From Streptomyces sp. ATexAB-D23 (GTDB lineage Bacteria > Actinomycetota > Actinomycetes > Streptomycetales > Streptomycetaceae), in contig NZ_KB892024.1 of the NCBI RefSeq assembly GCF_000373645.1, positions 62,001 through 126,000 on the forward strand: 64,000 nt of DNA, written 5' to 3'. The position numbers were made by a program, and so were the translations under genes. This document shows positions 17,450 through 25,585 of the stretch, one piece after another; position 1 is the stretch's first letter; the number at the start of each line of letters is the position of its first letter. The notes beneath the pieces were generated by a model. The model saw only the letters and a list, made by a program, of their open reading frames with translations, was not told the origin of the DNA and ran no database searches.

Positions 17450-18535
17450 ATGCAGTTCGGGATCTTCACCGTCGGGGACGTCACCACCGACCCCACCACC
17501 GGCACGACACCGAGCGAGCACGCGCGGATCAAGGCGACCGTCGCCATCGCACGGAAGGCCGAGGAGGTCGGGCTCGACGTGTTCGCGACGGGCGAGCACC
17601 ACAACCCGCCGTTCGTCCCCTCCTCACCGACCACCACGCTGGGCTTCATCGCGGCGCAGACGAACCGCATCATCCTGTCGACCTCGACCACGCTGATCAC
17701 GACCAACGACCCGGTGAAGATCGCCGAGGACTACGCGACGCTCCAGCACCTGGCCGACGGCCGCGTGGACCTGATGATGGGGCGCGGGAACACCGGCCCG
17801 GTGTACCCGTGGTTCGGCAAGGACATCCGCCAGGGCATCCCGCTCGCGGTGGAGAACTACGCCCTGCTGCACAAGCTGTGGCGGGAGGACGTCGTGGACT
17901 GGGAGGGCAAGTTCCGGACGCCGCTCCAGTCGTTCACGGCGACACCGCGCCCGCTGGACGGCGTGCCCCCGTTCGTCTGGCACGGCTCGATCCGGTCCCC
18001 GGAGATCGCCGAGCAGGCCGCGTACTACGGCGACGGCTTCTTCCACAACAACATCTTCTGGCCCATCGAGCACACGAGGAAGATGGTGAACCTGTACCGG
18101 CAGCGGTACGCGCACTACGGCCACGGCACCGCCGAGCAGGCGATCGTCGGCCTCGGCGGCCAGGTGTTCATGCGGAAGAACTCGCAGGACGCGGTACGCG
18201 AGTTCCGCCCGTACTTCGACAACGCCCCGGTCTACGGGCACGGGCCGTCGATGGAGGACTTCACGCAGCAGACGCCGCTGACCGTGGGCTCCCCGCAGGA
18301 GGTCATCGAGCGGACGCTGACCTTCCGGGACTCGGTCGGCGACTACCAGCGCCAGCTGTTCCTGATGGACCACGCGGGGCTGCCGCTGAAGACGGTGCTG
18401 GAGCAGCTGGACATCCTCGGTGAGGAGGTCGTCCCCGTACTGCGCAAGGAGTTCGCCGCGCTGCGGCCGGCCGGGGTCCCCGAGACCGCGCCGCTGCACC
18501 CGGCCGTCGCCGCCACGATCACGAAGGAGAACTGA
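17450..18535 (+). CDS. LLM-class (luciferase-like) FMN-dependent monooxygenase, CE1758 type
   Basis: A 361-residue TIM-barrel flavin monooxygenase of the bacterial luciferase family, with GEHHNPPFVPSSPTTTLGFIAAQTNRI near the N-terminus and LMMGRGNTGPVYPWFGKD in the flavin region. Such enzymes use reduced FMN supplied by a separate reductase to oxidise small substrates. The FMN reductase gene follows with only two bases between stop and start, so the pair is a two-component monooxygenase cassette. The ATG at 17450 has AGGAGG upstream. Substrate unknown. Confidence 0.88.
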   Translation: MQFGIFTVGDVTTDPTTGTTPSEHARIKATVAIARKAEEVGLDVFATGEHHNPPFVPSSPTTTLGFIAAQTNRIILSTSTTLITTNDPVKIAEDYATLQHLADGRVDLMMGRGNTGPVYPWFGKDIRQGIPLAVENYALLHKLWREDVVDWEGKFRTPLQSFTATPRPLDGVPPFVWHGSIRSPEIAEQAAYYGDGFFHNNIFWPIEHTRKMVNLYRQRYAHYGHGTAEQAIVGLGGQVFMRKNSQDAVREFRPYFDNAPVYGHGPSMEDFTQQTPLTVGSPQEVIERTLTFRDSVGDYQRQLFLMDHAGLPLKTVLEQLDILGEEVVPVLRKEFAALRPAGVPETAPLHPAVAATITKEN

Positions 18536-18537
18536 CC

Positions 18538-19191
18538 GTGTTCGCCACCGAACCGCTGAGAATCGTCGCCGTATCGGCCGGCCTCGGCAGCCCCTCGTCC
18601 ACCCGGCTGCTGGCCGACCGGCTGGCCGCCGCGACGCGGGAGCGGCTGGAGACCGGGCAGGACCGCCCGGTCGAGGTCCGGGTGATCGAGCTGCGGGACC
18701 TGGCCGTGGACATCGCGGGCCACCTGGTGTCCGGCTTCCCGCCGGCCGCCCTGGAGGACGCGCTCGCCGCGGTGACCGGGGCGGACGGCCTGATCGCCGT
18801 CACGCCGGTCTTCACCGCCTCGTACAGCGGGCTGTTCAAGTCGTTCTTCGACCTGGTCGAGAACACCGCCCTGACCGGCAAGCCCGTGCTCATCGCGGCG
18901 ACCGGCGGCACCGCCCGGCACTCGCTGGTGCTGGAGCACGCAATGCGCCCGCTCTTCGCCTACCTGCGGGCGGTCACGCTGCCGACGTCGGTGTACGCGG
19001 CATCGGAGGACTGGGGCGCGGCGGGCGACGCGTACGCGGACGGCCTGCCGGCCCGTATCCGGCGCGCGGGCGGCGAGCTGGCCCACGCGGTCACGGGCGG
19101 CGGCACGGTCTCGGGCGCCCCCAGGGCGCCGGGCCCGGACGACGAGGTGGTCCCGTTCGAGCAGCAGCTCGCCGCGCTGCGCCCGGCCTGA
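18538..19191 (+). CDS. NADPH-dependent FMN reductase, CE1759 type
   Basis: A 217-residue flavodoxin-like reductase. It has the N-terminal phosphate loop region VSAGLGSPSSTRLLADRL, the middle strand GLIAVTPVFTASYSGLFKSFFDLVE and the ATGGTARHSL loop typical of the family. It should reduce FMN with NAD(P)H and hand FMNH2 to the LLM monooxygenase encoded immediately upstream. GTG start at 18538; the ribosome site AAGGAG is inside the end of the upstream gene. No terminator is visible before the USP gene. Confidence 0.88.
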   Translation: MFATEPLRIVAVSAGLGSPSSTRLLADRLAAATRERLETGQDRPVEVRVIELRDLAVDIAGHLVSGFPPAALEDALAAVTGADGLIAVTPVFTASYSGLFKSFFDLVENTALTGKPVLIAATGGTARHSLVLEHAMRPLFAYLRAVTLPTSVYAASEDWGAAGDAYADGLPARIRRAGGELAHAVTGGGTVSGAPRAPGPDDEVVPFEQQLAALRPA

Positions 19192-19292
19192 CCGACCCCG
19201 GGGATCGCCCTTTCGCCCGTTTTAACTAGAGTCGTACGGGAAGGCGTGTCCCGAAGACCAAGCACAACAGCAGAACCTAGCTGGAGGCAGAG

Positions 19293-19715
19293 ATGGGCAG
19301 GATCGTGGTGGGCGTCGACGGCTCCGAGTCGTCGGTCAAGGCACTGCACTGGGCCGTACGCCAGGCCCAGCTGACCGGTGACACGGTGGAGGCGGTCAAC
19401 AGCTGGGAGTACCCCGCGACCAGCTGGGCGTCGATGATGCCGGGCCTGCCGGAGGACTTCGACCCGCAGGCGCTGGCCACCGTGTCGCTCACGGAGACGC
19501 TGGAGGAGGCGCTGGGCGCCGAGGGCGCCGCCGCCGTCAGCAAGGTCGTGGTGATCGGCAATCCGGCGCAGGCGCTGCTCGACCGCGCGGAGGGCGCGAA
19601 CCTGCTGGTCGTGGGCGCACGCGGCTACAGCGGCTTCAAGGCGACCCTGCTCGGCTCGGTCAGCCTGCATGTCACCCAGCACGCGTCGTGCCCGGTGACG
19701 GTCGTCCGCAACTGA
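19293..19715 (+). CDS. Universal stress protein (UspA family, ATP-binding type)
   Basis: A 140-residue single-domain USP. It starts with the family pattern IVVGVDGSESSVKALHWAV and carries the ATP-binding motif G-2x-G-9x-G-S in GARGYSGFKATLLGSVS near the C-terminus. Actinobacterial USPs respond to hypoxia, stationary phase and other stresses. The ATG at 19293 has GGAGG upstream. It is followed by a 40-bp perfect palindrome that should stop transcription from both sides. Confidence 0.92.
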   Translation: MGRIVVGVDGSESSVKALHWAVRQAQLTGDTVEAVNSWEYPATSWASMMPGLPEDFDPQALATVSLTETLEEALGAEGAAAVSKVVVIGNPAQALLDRAEGANLLVVGARGYSGFKATLLGSVSLHVTQHASCPVTVVRN

Positions 19716-19720
19716 GGCCA

Positions 19721-19760
19721 GGGAGGGGGCCCGCACCACGCGTGGTGCGGGCCCCCTCCC
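19721..19760. terminator. Perfect 40-bp palindrome, bidirectional terminator
   Basis: Two 20-nt arms (centre CACGCGTG) with no mismatch, between the USP gene and the convergent MerR-PP2C gene, whose stop is six bases away. No T-run follows, as is usual in Streptomyces. Its perfect symmetry would give a tight 3-4-nt loop. Confidence 0.85.
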
Positions 19761-19765
19761 GTACG

Positions 19766-20884
19766 TCACAGCTCCACGACGTCCGCCACCGCGCAGGCCA
19801 CGTTGTCGGGCGCGCCGGCCGCCGCCGCCAGCTCCATCAAGCCGCGCACGGCCGTGCCGGGCCCGTCCGCCGCAGCCAGCACCCGCGCCAGCTCCCCGCC
19901 GTCGACGACGGCCGAGAGCCCGTCCGAGCAGAGCAGATAGCGGTCGCCGGGCCGGGCGTCCCGGACGTCCACATCGGGCCCGAAGCTGTACGACCCGTCG
20001 CCGGAGAGCACCTTGAGCAGCATCGCCCGCTGCGGATGCGAGAACGCCTCCTCCTCGGTCAGCGAACCGTCGTCGATCATCGACTGGACGAGGCTGTGGT
20101 CGTGCGTGATCCGGAACAGCTCGCCCCCGCGCAGCAGATACGCCCGCGAGTCCCCGATGTGCACGAGGCCCAGCTGCGAACCCGTCCACACCATCGCCGT
20201 CAGCGTCGTCCCGGACTCCTCCGGCGCCCCGCCCCCACCGCTCCCCGCGACCGCGTCCCGCACCGCGTGCGCGGCCCGCTCCGCCGCGTCGTGCAGGCTG
20301 TTGAGCAGCTCCGCCGCCGGCACCGTGCCCGGTGCGAGCGGTTTCAGCGCGTCGATCGCCGCCGTACTGGCCCCCGCTCCACCCTCGCCGAACCCGTCGG
20401 CGACCGCGAGCAGCCGGGCACCGGCGTACACCGCGTCCTGGTTGGTCTCCCGTACCGCACCCGTGTCGGTGCGGGCCGCGTAGCGGATTCCGAGCGTGCC
20501 TACCGATGTCATGACGTCCTCCGTCGACAGTTGGTCGATGAGGAAGGCCGCGAGGTCACGGCGGGCCGCCGTCTCCGCCTCGATCTGCGCCCAGTACGCC
20601 CGGATCGCGGCGGCGGCCGCGCCGGAGTCCAGCGCGATCACCTCCCTGATCCGGGCGAGCGGCATCCCGATCCGGCGGAGCCAGGCCACCAGCCGGGCCG
20701 CCCGCACCTGCGCCGGGTCGTAGTACCGGTAGCCGTTCACCGGGTCGACCAGGGCCGGCGGGAGCAGACCGAGCTCGTCGTAGCGGCGCAGCGCCTTGGC
20801 GGACAGCCGGGACAGCCGGGCGAACGCCCCGATCGTCACCAGTGCCGCGCCGGGACCCCGCCCCTGCCCGTCGTCCGTCGTCAC
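19766..20884 (-). CDS. MerR-family DNA-binding domain fused to a PP2C Ser/Thr phosphatase
   Basis: A 372-residue fusion. The N-terminal MerR domain (about 16-85) has LVTIGAFARLSRLSAKALRRYDELGLLPPALVDPVNGYRYY. The C-terminal PP2C domain (about 132-370) has ARTDTGAVRETNQD, the metal-site ADGFGEGG, THDHSLVQSMIDDGSL and CSDGLSAVV. This is the PPM family, so it should dephosphorylate Ser/Thr on proteins in a Mn/Mg-dependent way. The GTG at 20884 is chosen because AGGAGG lies just before it and overlaps the upstream ATG at 20899. A MerR-type promoter with a dyad between -35 and -10 lies upstream, suggesting autoregulation. The fusion directly couples phosphatase activity with promoter control. Confidence 0.88.
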   Translation of the reverse strand: MTTDDGQGRGPGAALVTIGAFARLSRLSAKALRRYDELGLLPPALVDPVNGYRYYDPAQVRAARLVAWLRRIGMPLARIREVIALDSGAAAAAIRAYWAQIEAETAARRDLAAFLIDQLSTEDVMTSVGTLGIRYAARTDTGAVRETNQDAVYAGARLLAVADGFGEGGAGASTAAIDALKPLAPGTVPAAELLNSLHDAAERAAHAVRDAVAGSGGGGAPEESGTTLTAMVWTGSQLGLVHIGDSRAYLLRGGELFRITHDHSLVQSMIDDGSLTEEEAFSHPQRAMLLKVLSGDGSYSFGPDVDVRDARPGDRYLLCSDGLSAVVDGGELARVLAAADGPGTAVRGLMELAAAAGAPDNVACAVADVVEL

Positions 20885-20931
20885 CGCGCGCCTCCTCATA
20901 CCGGGCGGGCTTTCCCGCCCCGGCACACTCG

Positions 20932-20962
20932 ATCCTTGGCCTTCCCCCGTGGGAAAGGTCAA
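20932..20962 (-). promoter_or_regulatory. MerR-type promoter with 19-bp spacer and central dyad
   Basis: On the minus strand TTGACC (20957-20962) and AAGGAT (20932-20937) are separated by 19 bp, the long spacing typical of MerR-controlled promoters. The spacer contains the dyad CCTTTCCC-ACGG-GGGAAGG. It reads into the MerR-PP2C gene about 50 bases downstream. The MerR domain of that gene is the obvious candidate to bind here. Confidence 0.65.
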
Positions 20963-20999
20963 GGACCGATGATGGGCGCCGCGACGCGCGGAGCGGGAG

Positions 21000-21398
21000 T
21001 CACTCCCGGGTGTAGAAGTAGTAGAACGCGGCAAGCAGCCCGCTGAGGCCGATGATCAGACCGATCATGGACGCCGCCAGGATGCTCGCGCCGGACAGGC
21101 TGTAGAGGAAGCCGACCGAACCGCCGGCCAGTACCCCGTACGCGGTGGCCCTCAGCTCGCGCGGCAGCCGGTTCTGTATCCGGCCCAGACCGAAGCAGAG
21201 CACCGCGAGCACGGCGCCGGAGACCAGGCCGAGGGCCAGCCGGGTGCCGGTGAGGACCCCGCCGCCGCGGACGATGGCCGTCGCGTAGCAGCCGAGGATC
21301 ACGCCGAGCGTGACGGGAACGGCCCAGCTGCGGACGGGGTGGTGCCGGGCGGGCGCGCGCCGCCTCCCGCGCGCCTGCACCGAAGCGTGTGCGGCCAT
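21000..21398 (-). CDS. Small integral membrane protein of unknown function
   Basis: A 132-residue protein with a basic N-terminus (about 1-28) and four predicted membrane helices, e.g. WAVPVTLGVILGCYATAIV, LALGLVSGAVLAVLCFGLG, AYGVLAGGSVGFLYSL and MIGLIIGLSGLLAAFYYFY. I do not recognise a named family. The ATG at 21398 has GAGGAG about 11 bases upstream. Its 3' end is 38 bases from the MerR-type promoter of the next gene, so the two genes are co-directional but probably separately expressed. Confidence 0.7.
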   Translation of the reverse strand: MAAHASVQARGRRRAPARHHPVRSWAVPVTLGVILGCYATAIVRGGGVLTGTRLALGLVSGAVLAVLCFGLGRIQNRLPRELRATAYGVLAGGSVGFLYSLSGASILAASMIGLIIGLSGLLAAFYYFYTRE

Positions 21399-21520
21399 GG
21401 CAGCAAGCTCCTCTCGTCGCCCCCGCTCCTCCTCCAAGGGCACACCTGGTCATGCCGTCCGGCAACTCGGATGGGCTACGGCCCGGGGCGTGCCGCCGCC
21501 ATCCGGGATTCCCTTGAGGA

Positions 21521-22414
21521 GTGCGGACGTACATCTCGGTGGCTCTCTCGGCGGTACTGCTGGTGCTGCTGGCCGTCCTGGTGCCGCTGAGCGCGCTGTC
21601 CGCCTGGGTCGACCTGGAGATCGACGACACGGACCGTTACGTGGCGGCCGTCGCGCCGCTCGCCGACGACTCCGATGTGCAGAACACCGTCGCCGATCTG
21701 ATCACCGACAGCGCGATGAAGCAGATCGATGTCGGCCCGCTCCAGAACACCGTCCGCGACTTCCTGCACCAGGCCGTTCAGTCGTTCACCACCACCGGGA
21801 CCTTCCGCGACGCCTGGACCGCCGCCAACCGCACGGCGCACGAGACGGTCACCGACGCGCTGGACGGGAAGAGCGGCGAGAGCGTCACCATCGACCTGGC
21901 ACCGGTCACGGAGAAGGTGAAGCGGAACCTGGTGGAGAACGGGGTGCCGTTCGCCGATCAGGTCCCCGTCCAGCACACCGACATCCAGCTGGTCTCCGCC
22001 GGCCGCGCGGACCAGCTGCGGCAGAGCTTCCGGTGGCTGCGTGCCGCCAGTGTGTGGCCCGCCGTCGGCACCCTCGCGTTCGCCCTGCTCGCCATCGCCC
22101 TGGCCTGGGTGCGCGGCGGCCCCGGCCGCCGGAGCCAGGCCCTGGCCGCGCTGGCGGCCACGGCGGTGACCGGCACCGGGTTCGCGCTGGGGGCGCTGGC
22201 GCTGCGCGGGGTGATCGCCCTGGCCCGCGACCGGGTGCTGGCCGAGGTGCCGTCCAGCGACACGGGCGCGGCGGCGGCGGTCTACGACGCGCTGACGCAC
22301 TCGTTGCACACCACGGTGTGGATCGTCTTCGGTCTGGGCCTGGCCGTCGCGGTGTGCGCCGCGGCGGCCCGGATCTGGGCGCAGCGGGTGCTGCCGGTGC
22401 CGGCCGGGGAGTGA
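21521..22414 (+). CDS. Membrane protein of unknown function with large extracytoplasmic domain
   Basis: A protein of about 297 residues. A first hydrophobic helix (about 5-28) is followed by a roughly 145-residue soluble part with weak repeats of hydrophobic heptads and a conserved-looking DTDRYVAAVAPLADDSDVQNTVADLITDSAMKQID, then three helices near the C-terminus. Proteins with this layout are common in Streptomyces and have no known function. The start is uncertain: the GTG at 21521 overlaps its own GAGGA, and the next in-frame GTG at 21539 is 17 bases from it. It is divergent from the small membrane protein. Confidence 0.7.
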   Translation: MRTYISVALSAVLLVLLAVLVPLSALSAWVDLEIDDTDRYVAAVAPLADDSDVQNTVADLITDSAMKQIDVGPLQNTVRDFLHQAVQSFTTTGTFRDAWTAANRTAHETVTDALDGKSGESVTIDLAPVTEKVKRNLVENGVPFADQVPVQHTDIQLVSAGRADQLRQSFRWLRAASVWPAVGTLAFALLAIALAWVRGGPGRRSQALAALAATAVTGTGFALGALALRGVIALARDRVLAEVPSSDTGAAAAVYDALTHSLHTTVWIVFGLGLAVAVCAAAARIWAQRVLPVPAGE

Positions 22415-22495
22415 GGGCCGCCGGCGTGCGGGGGCGTGCGGGCCGGGGAAGAGTGGGGCGTGGCGTGACTGCCGGGGCGACTGGGAGGTCTGCGT

Positions 22496-23461
22496 ATGCG
22501 AGCCATCGCTGTCAGCGCGTCGGGGGCCGGGCCGGTCCTGGCCGAACTGCCCAAGCCGGAACCCCGGCCGGGTGAGGTCCGGGTACGGGTCGAGTACGCC
22601 TCGCTGAACCCTCAGGACTGGCAGACCGTGGACGGTCCGGACCCGGCCCCCGGCTCCTTCCCGTTCGTCGTGGGCGTGGACTACGCGGGGCGGGTCGACA
22701 TGATCGGCGCGGGGGACAACCGCTTCCGCGTCGGCGACCCGGTGTTCGGCCGCGCGGGCGGGGCCGACGGCACGCCGGGCGGGTGCGGGACGTACGGCGA
22801 GTACGTGTGCGTGCCGCAGGAATCCGCCATCGCGCTCGTCCCGCCCGGCCTCGCCTCCCGGACCGCCGCGGCCCTGCCGTCCGCCGGGATGGCCGCCGCC
22901 CAGATCCTGGAGGCGGTGGCGCTGCGCGGCCACGAGACGCTGCTCGTCGTCGGCGCGGCGGGTGGCGTCGGCTGCTGCCTGACCCAGCTCGCCCGCGCCC
23001 GGGACGTCCGCGTGATCGCGGCGGTGCGCGGTGACGAGCGGGCCGGGATGGGGGCGTTGGGCGCCGCCGCCACGATCGACCTGACTCGGGGTGTGCCGGC
23101 CGACGCGCTGCGCGGGGCCTGCCCGGACGGCATCGACGCGCTGGCCGACCTGGCGTCGGCGGCGCCGGAGTCGTTCGCCGCGCACGCCTCCGCGGTACGT
23201 CCGGGCGGTATCGCGCTCTCGACGCGCGGCGCGGCGGCCGGTGCCCAACTCCCCGGGGGCGTGCGGGGCGTCGACTTCCGTCTCGCCCCGAGCCCGGTCC
23301 TGCTGGACGTGCTGGCGGCGGGCGCGGCGGACGGCGTCCTGCGCGTGCCCATCGACATCGAACTCCCCCTGGAGAAGGCCCCCGAGGCCCTGGAACGCAA
23401 CCGGGAGGGCGGGGCGCGCGGCAAGACGGTCATCGTCCTGCACCACCCCGGGCACTGCTAG
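22496..23461 (+). CDS. NADPH:quinone oxidoreductase-like MDR protein
   Basis: A 321-residue medium-chain dehydrogenase/reductase of the quinone oxidoreductase type. GroES-like N-terminal half with GVDYAGRVDMIGAG and a Rossmann C-terminal half with LLVVGAAGGVGCCLTQLARARD. The zinc ligands of alcohol dehydrogenases are missing, as expected for zinc-free quinone or enoyl reductases. The ATG at 22496 has GGGAGG nearby upstream. Substrate unknown. Confidence 0.85.
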   Translation: MRAIAVSASGAGPVLAELPKPEPRPGEVRVRVEYASLNPQDWQTVDGPDPAPGSFPFVVGVDYAGRVDMIGAGDNRFRVGDPVFGRAGGADGTPGGCGTYGEYVCVPQESAIALVPPGLASRTAAALPSAGMAAAQILEAVALRGHETLLVVGAAGGVGCCLTQLARARDVRVIAAVRGDERAGMGALGAAATIDLTRGVPADALRGACPDGIDALADLASAAPESFAAHASAVRPGGIALSTRGAAAGAQLPGGVRGVDFRLAPSPVLLDVLAAGAADGVLRVPIDIELPLEKAPEALERNREGGARGKTVIVLHHPGHC

Positions 23462-23468
23462 GTGTTCT

Positions 23469-23490
23469 GTCCGGCGAAGATCCGCCGGAC
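23469..23490. terminator. Short hairpin after the oxidoreductase gene
   Basis: Arms GTCCGGCG (23469-23476) and CGCCGGAC (23483-23490) with loop AAGATC, located between convergent genes. It looks like a shortened version of the long palindrome at 28486-28543, which has the same TGTCCGGCG and CGCCGGAC ends and an internal GATC. It probably works as a bidirectional terminator. Confidence 0.6.
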
Positions 23491-23506
23491 GGGCCCTGAG
23501 GCGTGT

Positions 23507-23914
23507 TCACTCGGCGGGGCCGGGTCCCATTCCGCGCAGGCGGTCCATCTCACGCCGGTCCCGCTTCGTCGGCCGGCCCGCGCCCCTGTCCCGTACCGGA
23601 ACCTGGATCGCGGCCTCACGCGGCGGCGGGGGCGGGCTGTTGTCGATGAAGCAGTCGGCGGCGACGGGCGCCCCGACCCGCTTCTTCACGATCTTCGACA
23701 CGACGACGACCCGGTCCCGGCCCGCGTGCCTCAGCCGCACCTCGTCACCGACGCGCACCGCCTGTGCGGGCTTGGCGCGTTCGCCGGCGACCTTCACATG
23801 ACCCGCCCGGCAGGCGGCAGCGGCCTGCGCGCGGGTCTTCGTCAGCCGGACCGACCAGATCCAGACATCGACCCGAACGCTGCCCGTCGCCTGCGGAGCC
23901 TCACCGGAAACCAT
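23507..23914 (-). CDS. S4-domain RNA-binding protein, Hsp15-like
   Basis: A 134-residue protein with an S4 RNA-binding domain at about 13-75 (VRVDVWIWSVRLTKTRAQAAAACRAGHVKVAGERAKPAQAVRVGDEVRL), followed by a basic Pro- and Arg-rich tail. E. coli Hsp15 has the same size and order and rescues stalled 50S subunits with attached nascent chains. The ATG at 23914 gives the best match to family length, though no strong ribosome site is visible. The role is inferred from the domain. Confidence 0.82.
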   Translation of the reverse strand: MVSGEAPQATGSVRVDVWIWSVRLTKTRAQAAAACRAGHVKVAGERAKPAQAVRVGDEVRLRHAGRDRVVVVSKIVKKRVGAPVAADCFIDNSPPPPPREAAIQVPVRDRGAGRPTKRDRREMDRLRGMGPGPAE

Positions 23915-24181
23915 GGGTCCGACTGTAGAGCGTAGGACCGGGCGGTACGCCCCCACGTCAACTCGGCGCCTCTGCCGCGCAGGTGAACGGCGGGCGCGGA
24001 GTCGGCGGCGCGGCTGCCCAGGACTCGGTCCGGGCTCGGTTGCGGCTCAGTTGTCCCACAGGCGGGCCGTGCCGCCGAAGGGCCTGATCCGGCCGCTAAC
24101 CTTACGTATCCGCCCTGGCCAGGGATCAATTCCCGCAGTACGGACATTCATCGCACCCAACTCACGCGAAAGGCCTCGCCC

Positions 24182-25585
24182 ATGGGCATTCGGAGCTTGC
24201 TGCGCAAGGTGTTCGGCCGTGACCGCACGGAACAGGACGAGCCGACGACGGCCACGGTCCCGCCCCAGGGCGACCGCTCCCGGGCCGCGGAGTCGGAGTC
24301 GGTGGCGGTGGACGGGCCGGTCGCGGAGGACGAGTCGGCGTCCGAACCCGCCCCGCCCGTCAAGATCTCGGTGCCGGCCCCCACGTCCTCGGACACGCCC
24401 CGGTCCACGTCCACGTCCTCGTCCACGACGGACGACGGCGACCGGGCGGCGGCCGACCTGGTGGCGGCGGCCTTCGACAAGCCGGCGACGCCCACGGTCC
24501 CGTCCCAGAACACCGGCCCCCGCACCGAGCCGGCGGAGGCCGAGCCGAAGCCGGAGGCGGAAGCCGAGCCGGAGACCGAGACCGAGACCCCTGAGCCGGC
24601 CGCACCCGCCGCCGCACCCGAGCCGGTCGCCGAACCGGCGCCCGTCGCCGCGACCGAGACCCCGGAGCCCGAGCCGGTCGTGGCCACCGCGACGCCCGAG
24701 CCCGAGCCGGTCGCCGAGCCCGAGCCCGTCGTGGCCTCGCAGCCCGTCGGCGAGCCCGAGCCGGCCGCCGCGGCTGAGGCCCCGGCCCCGGAGCCCGAGC
24801 CCGTCGCCGAGGCCGGCCCCGCACCGATCACCATCGACATGGACCCGGAACCGGAACCGGAGCCCCTCAAGGCCGCCCCCGCCGCCCCCGCCGGCAAGCC
24901 CGCCCTCCCGCTCGCCAAGGTCAAGGCGCGGGCGCCCGAGCTCGTCGGGGCGTACAAGGCGGCGCAGGCCGGGCTGAAGACGCACGGGCTGACCGGGCTG
25001 CGCGCCACCGTCTACCTGGTCCTGGACCGCTCCGGCTCGATGCGGCCGTTCTACAAGGACGGCAGCGCCCAGCACCTGGGCGACCGCACACTGGCTCTCG
25101 CCGCGCACCTGGACGAGAGCGCCACCGTGCGCGTCGTGTTCTTCTCGACCGAGATCGACGGCACCGGCACGGTGGAGCTGGACGGCCACGAGGGCCGCAT
25201 CGACGAGCTGAACGCGGGCCTCGGCCGACTCGGCCGGACGAACTACCACCGCGCGGTCGAGGAGGTCGTCGCGCACTACGAGGAGTCCGGGGCGAGCGGA
25301 CCGGCGCTGGTGGTCTTCCAGACGGACGGCCCGCCGGACGTCCGCCAGGCCGCCCGTCAGGCGCTGGACGCGGCGGCCCGGCTGCCGCTGTTCTTCCAGT
25401 TCGTCGCGTTCGGCGAGAAGGACGCGAAGGGCTTCGACTTCCTGCGGAAGCTGGACGCCCCGAACACCGGCTTCTTCCACGCGGGCCCCGCCCCCCGCGA
25501 GGTCGCGGACACCACGTTCTACCGCGAGCTGCTCGCCGCGCTCCCCGCGTGGGTCGCCGGGCGCGAGACGGCCGCCGGCTCCTGA
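24182..25585 (+). CDS. von Willebrand factor A protein with long Pro/Glu-rich linker (TerF/TerY-like vWA)
   Basis: A 467-residue protein. The N-terminus MGIRSLLRKVFG looks amphipathic and may touch the membrane. Residues about 100-235 are a low-complexity region of repeating PEPEPV/APEPE units, likely extended and disordered. The C-terminal vWA domain (about 270-460) begins with VYLVLDRSGSM, in which D282, S284 and S286 form the metal ion-dependent adhesion site. Similar vWA domains occur in tellurite-resistance (ter) gene neighbourhoods as interaction modules; no TerD gene is in this window. The 3' end overlaps the convergent kinase gene by 67 bases. ATG start at 24182. Confidence 0.85.
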   Translation: MGIRSLLRKVFGRDRTEQDEPTTATVPPQGDRSRAAESESVAVDGPVAEDESASEPAPPVKISVPAPTSSDTPRSTSTSSSTTDDGDRAAADLVAAAFDKPATPTVPSQNTGPRTEPAEAEPKPEAEAEPETETETPEPAAPAAAPEPVAEPAPVAATETPEPEPVVATATPEPEPVAEPEPVVASQPVGEPEPAAAAEAPAPEPEPVAEAGPAPITIDMDPEPEPEPLKAAPAAPAGKPALPLAKVKARAPELVGAYKAAQAGLKTHGLTGLRATVYLVLDRSGSMRPFYKDGSAQHLGDRTLALAAHLDESATVRVVFFSTEIDGTGTVELDGHEGRIDELNAGLGRLGRTNYHRAVEEVVAHYEESGASGPALVVFQTDGPPDVRQAARQALDAAARLPLFFQFVAFGEKDAKGFDFLRKLDAPNTGFFHAGPAPREVADTTFYRELLAALPAWVAGRETAAGS

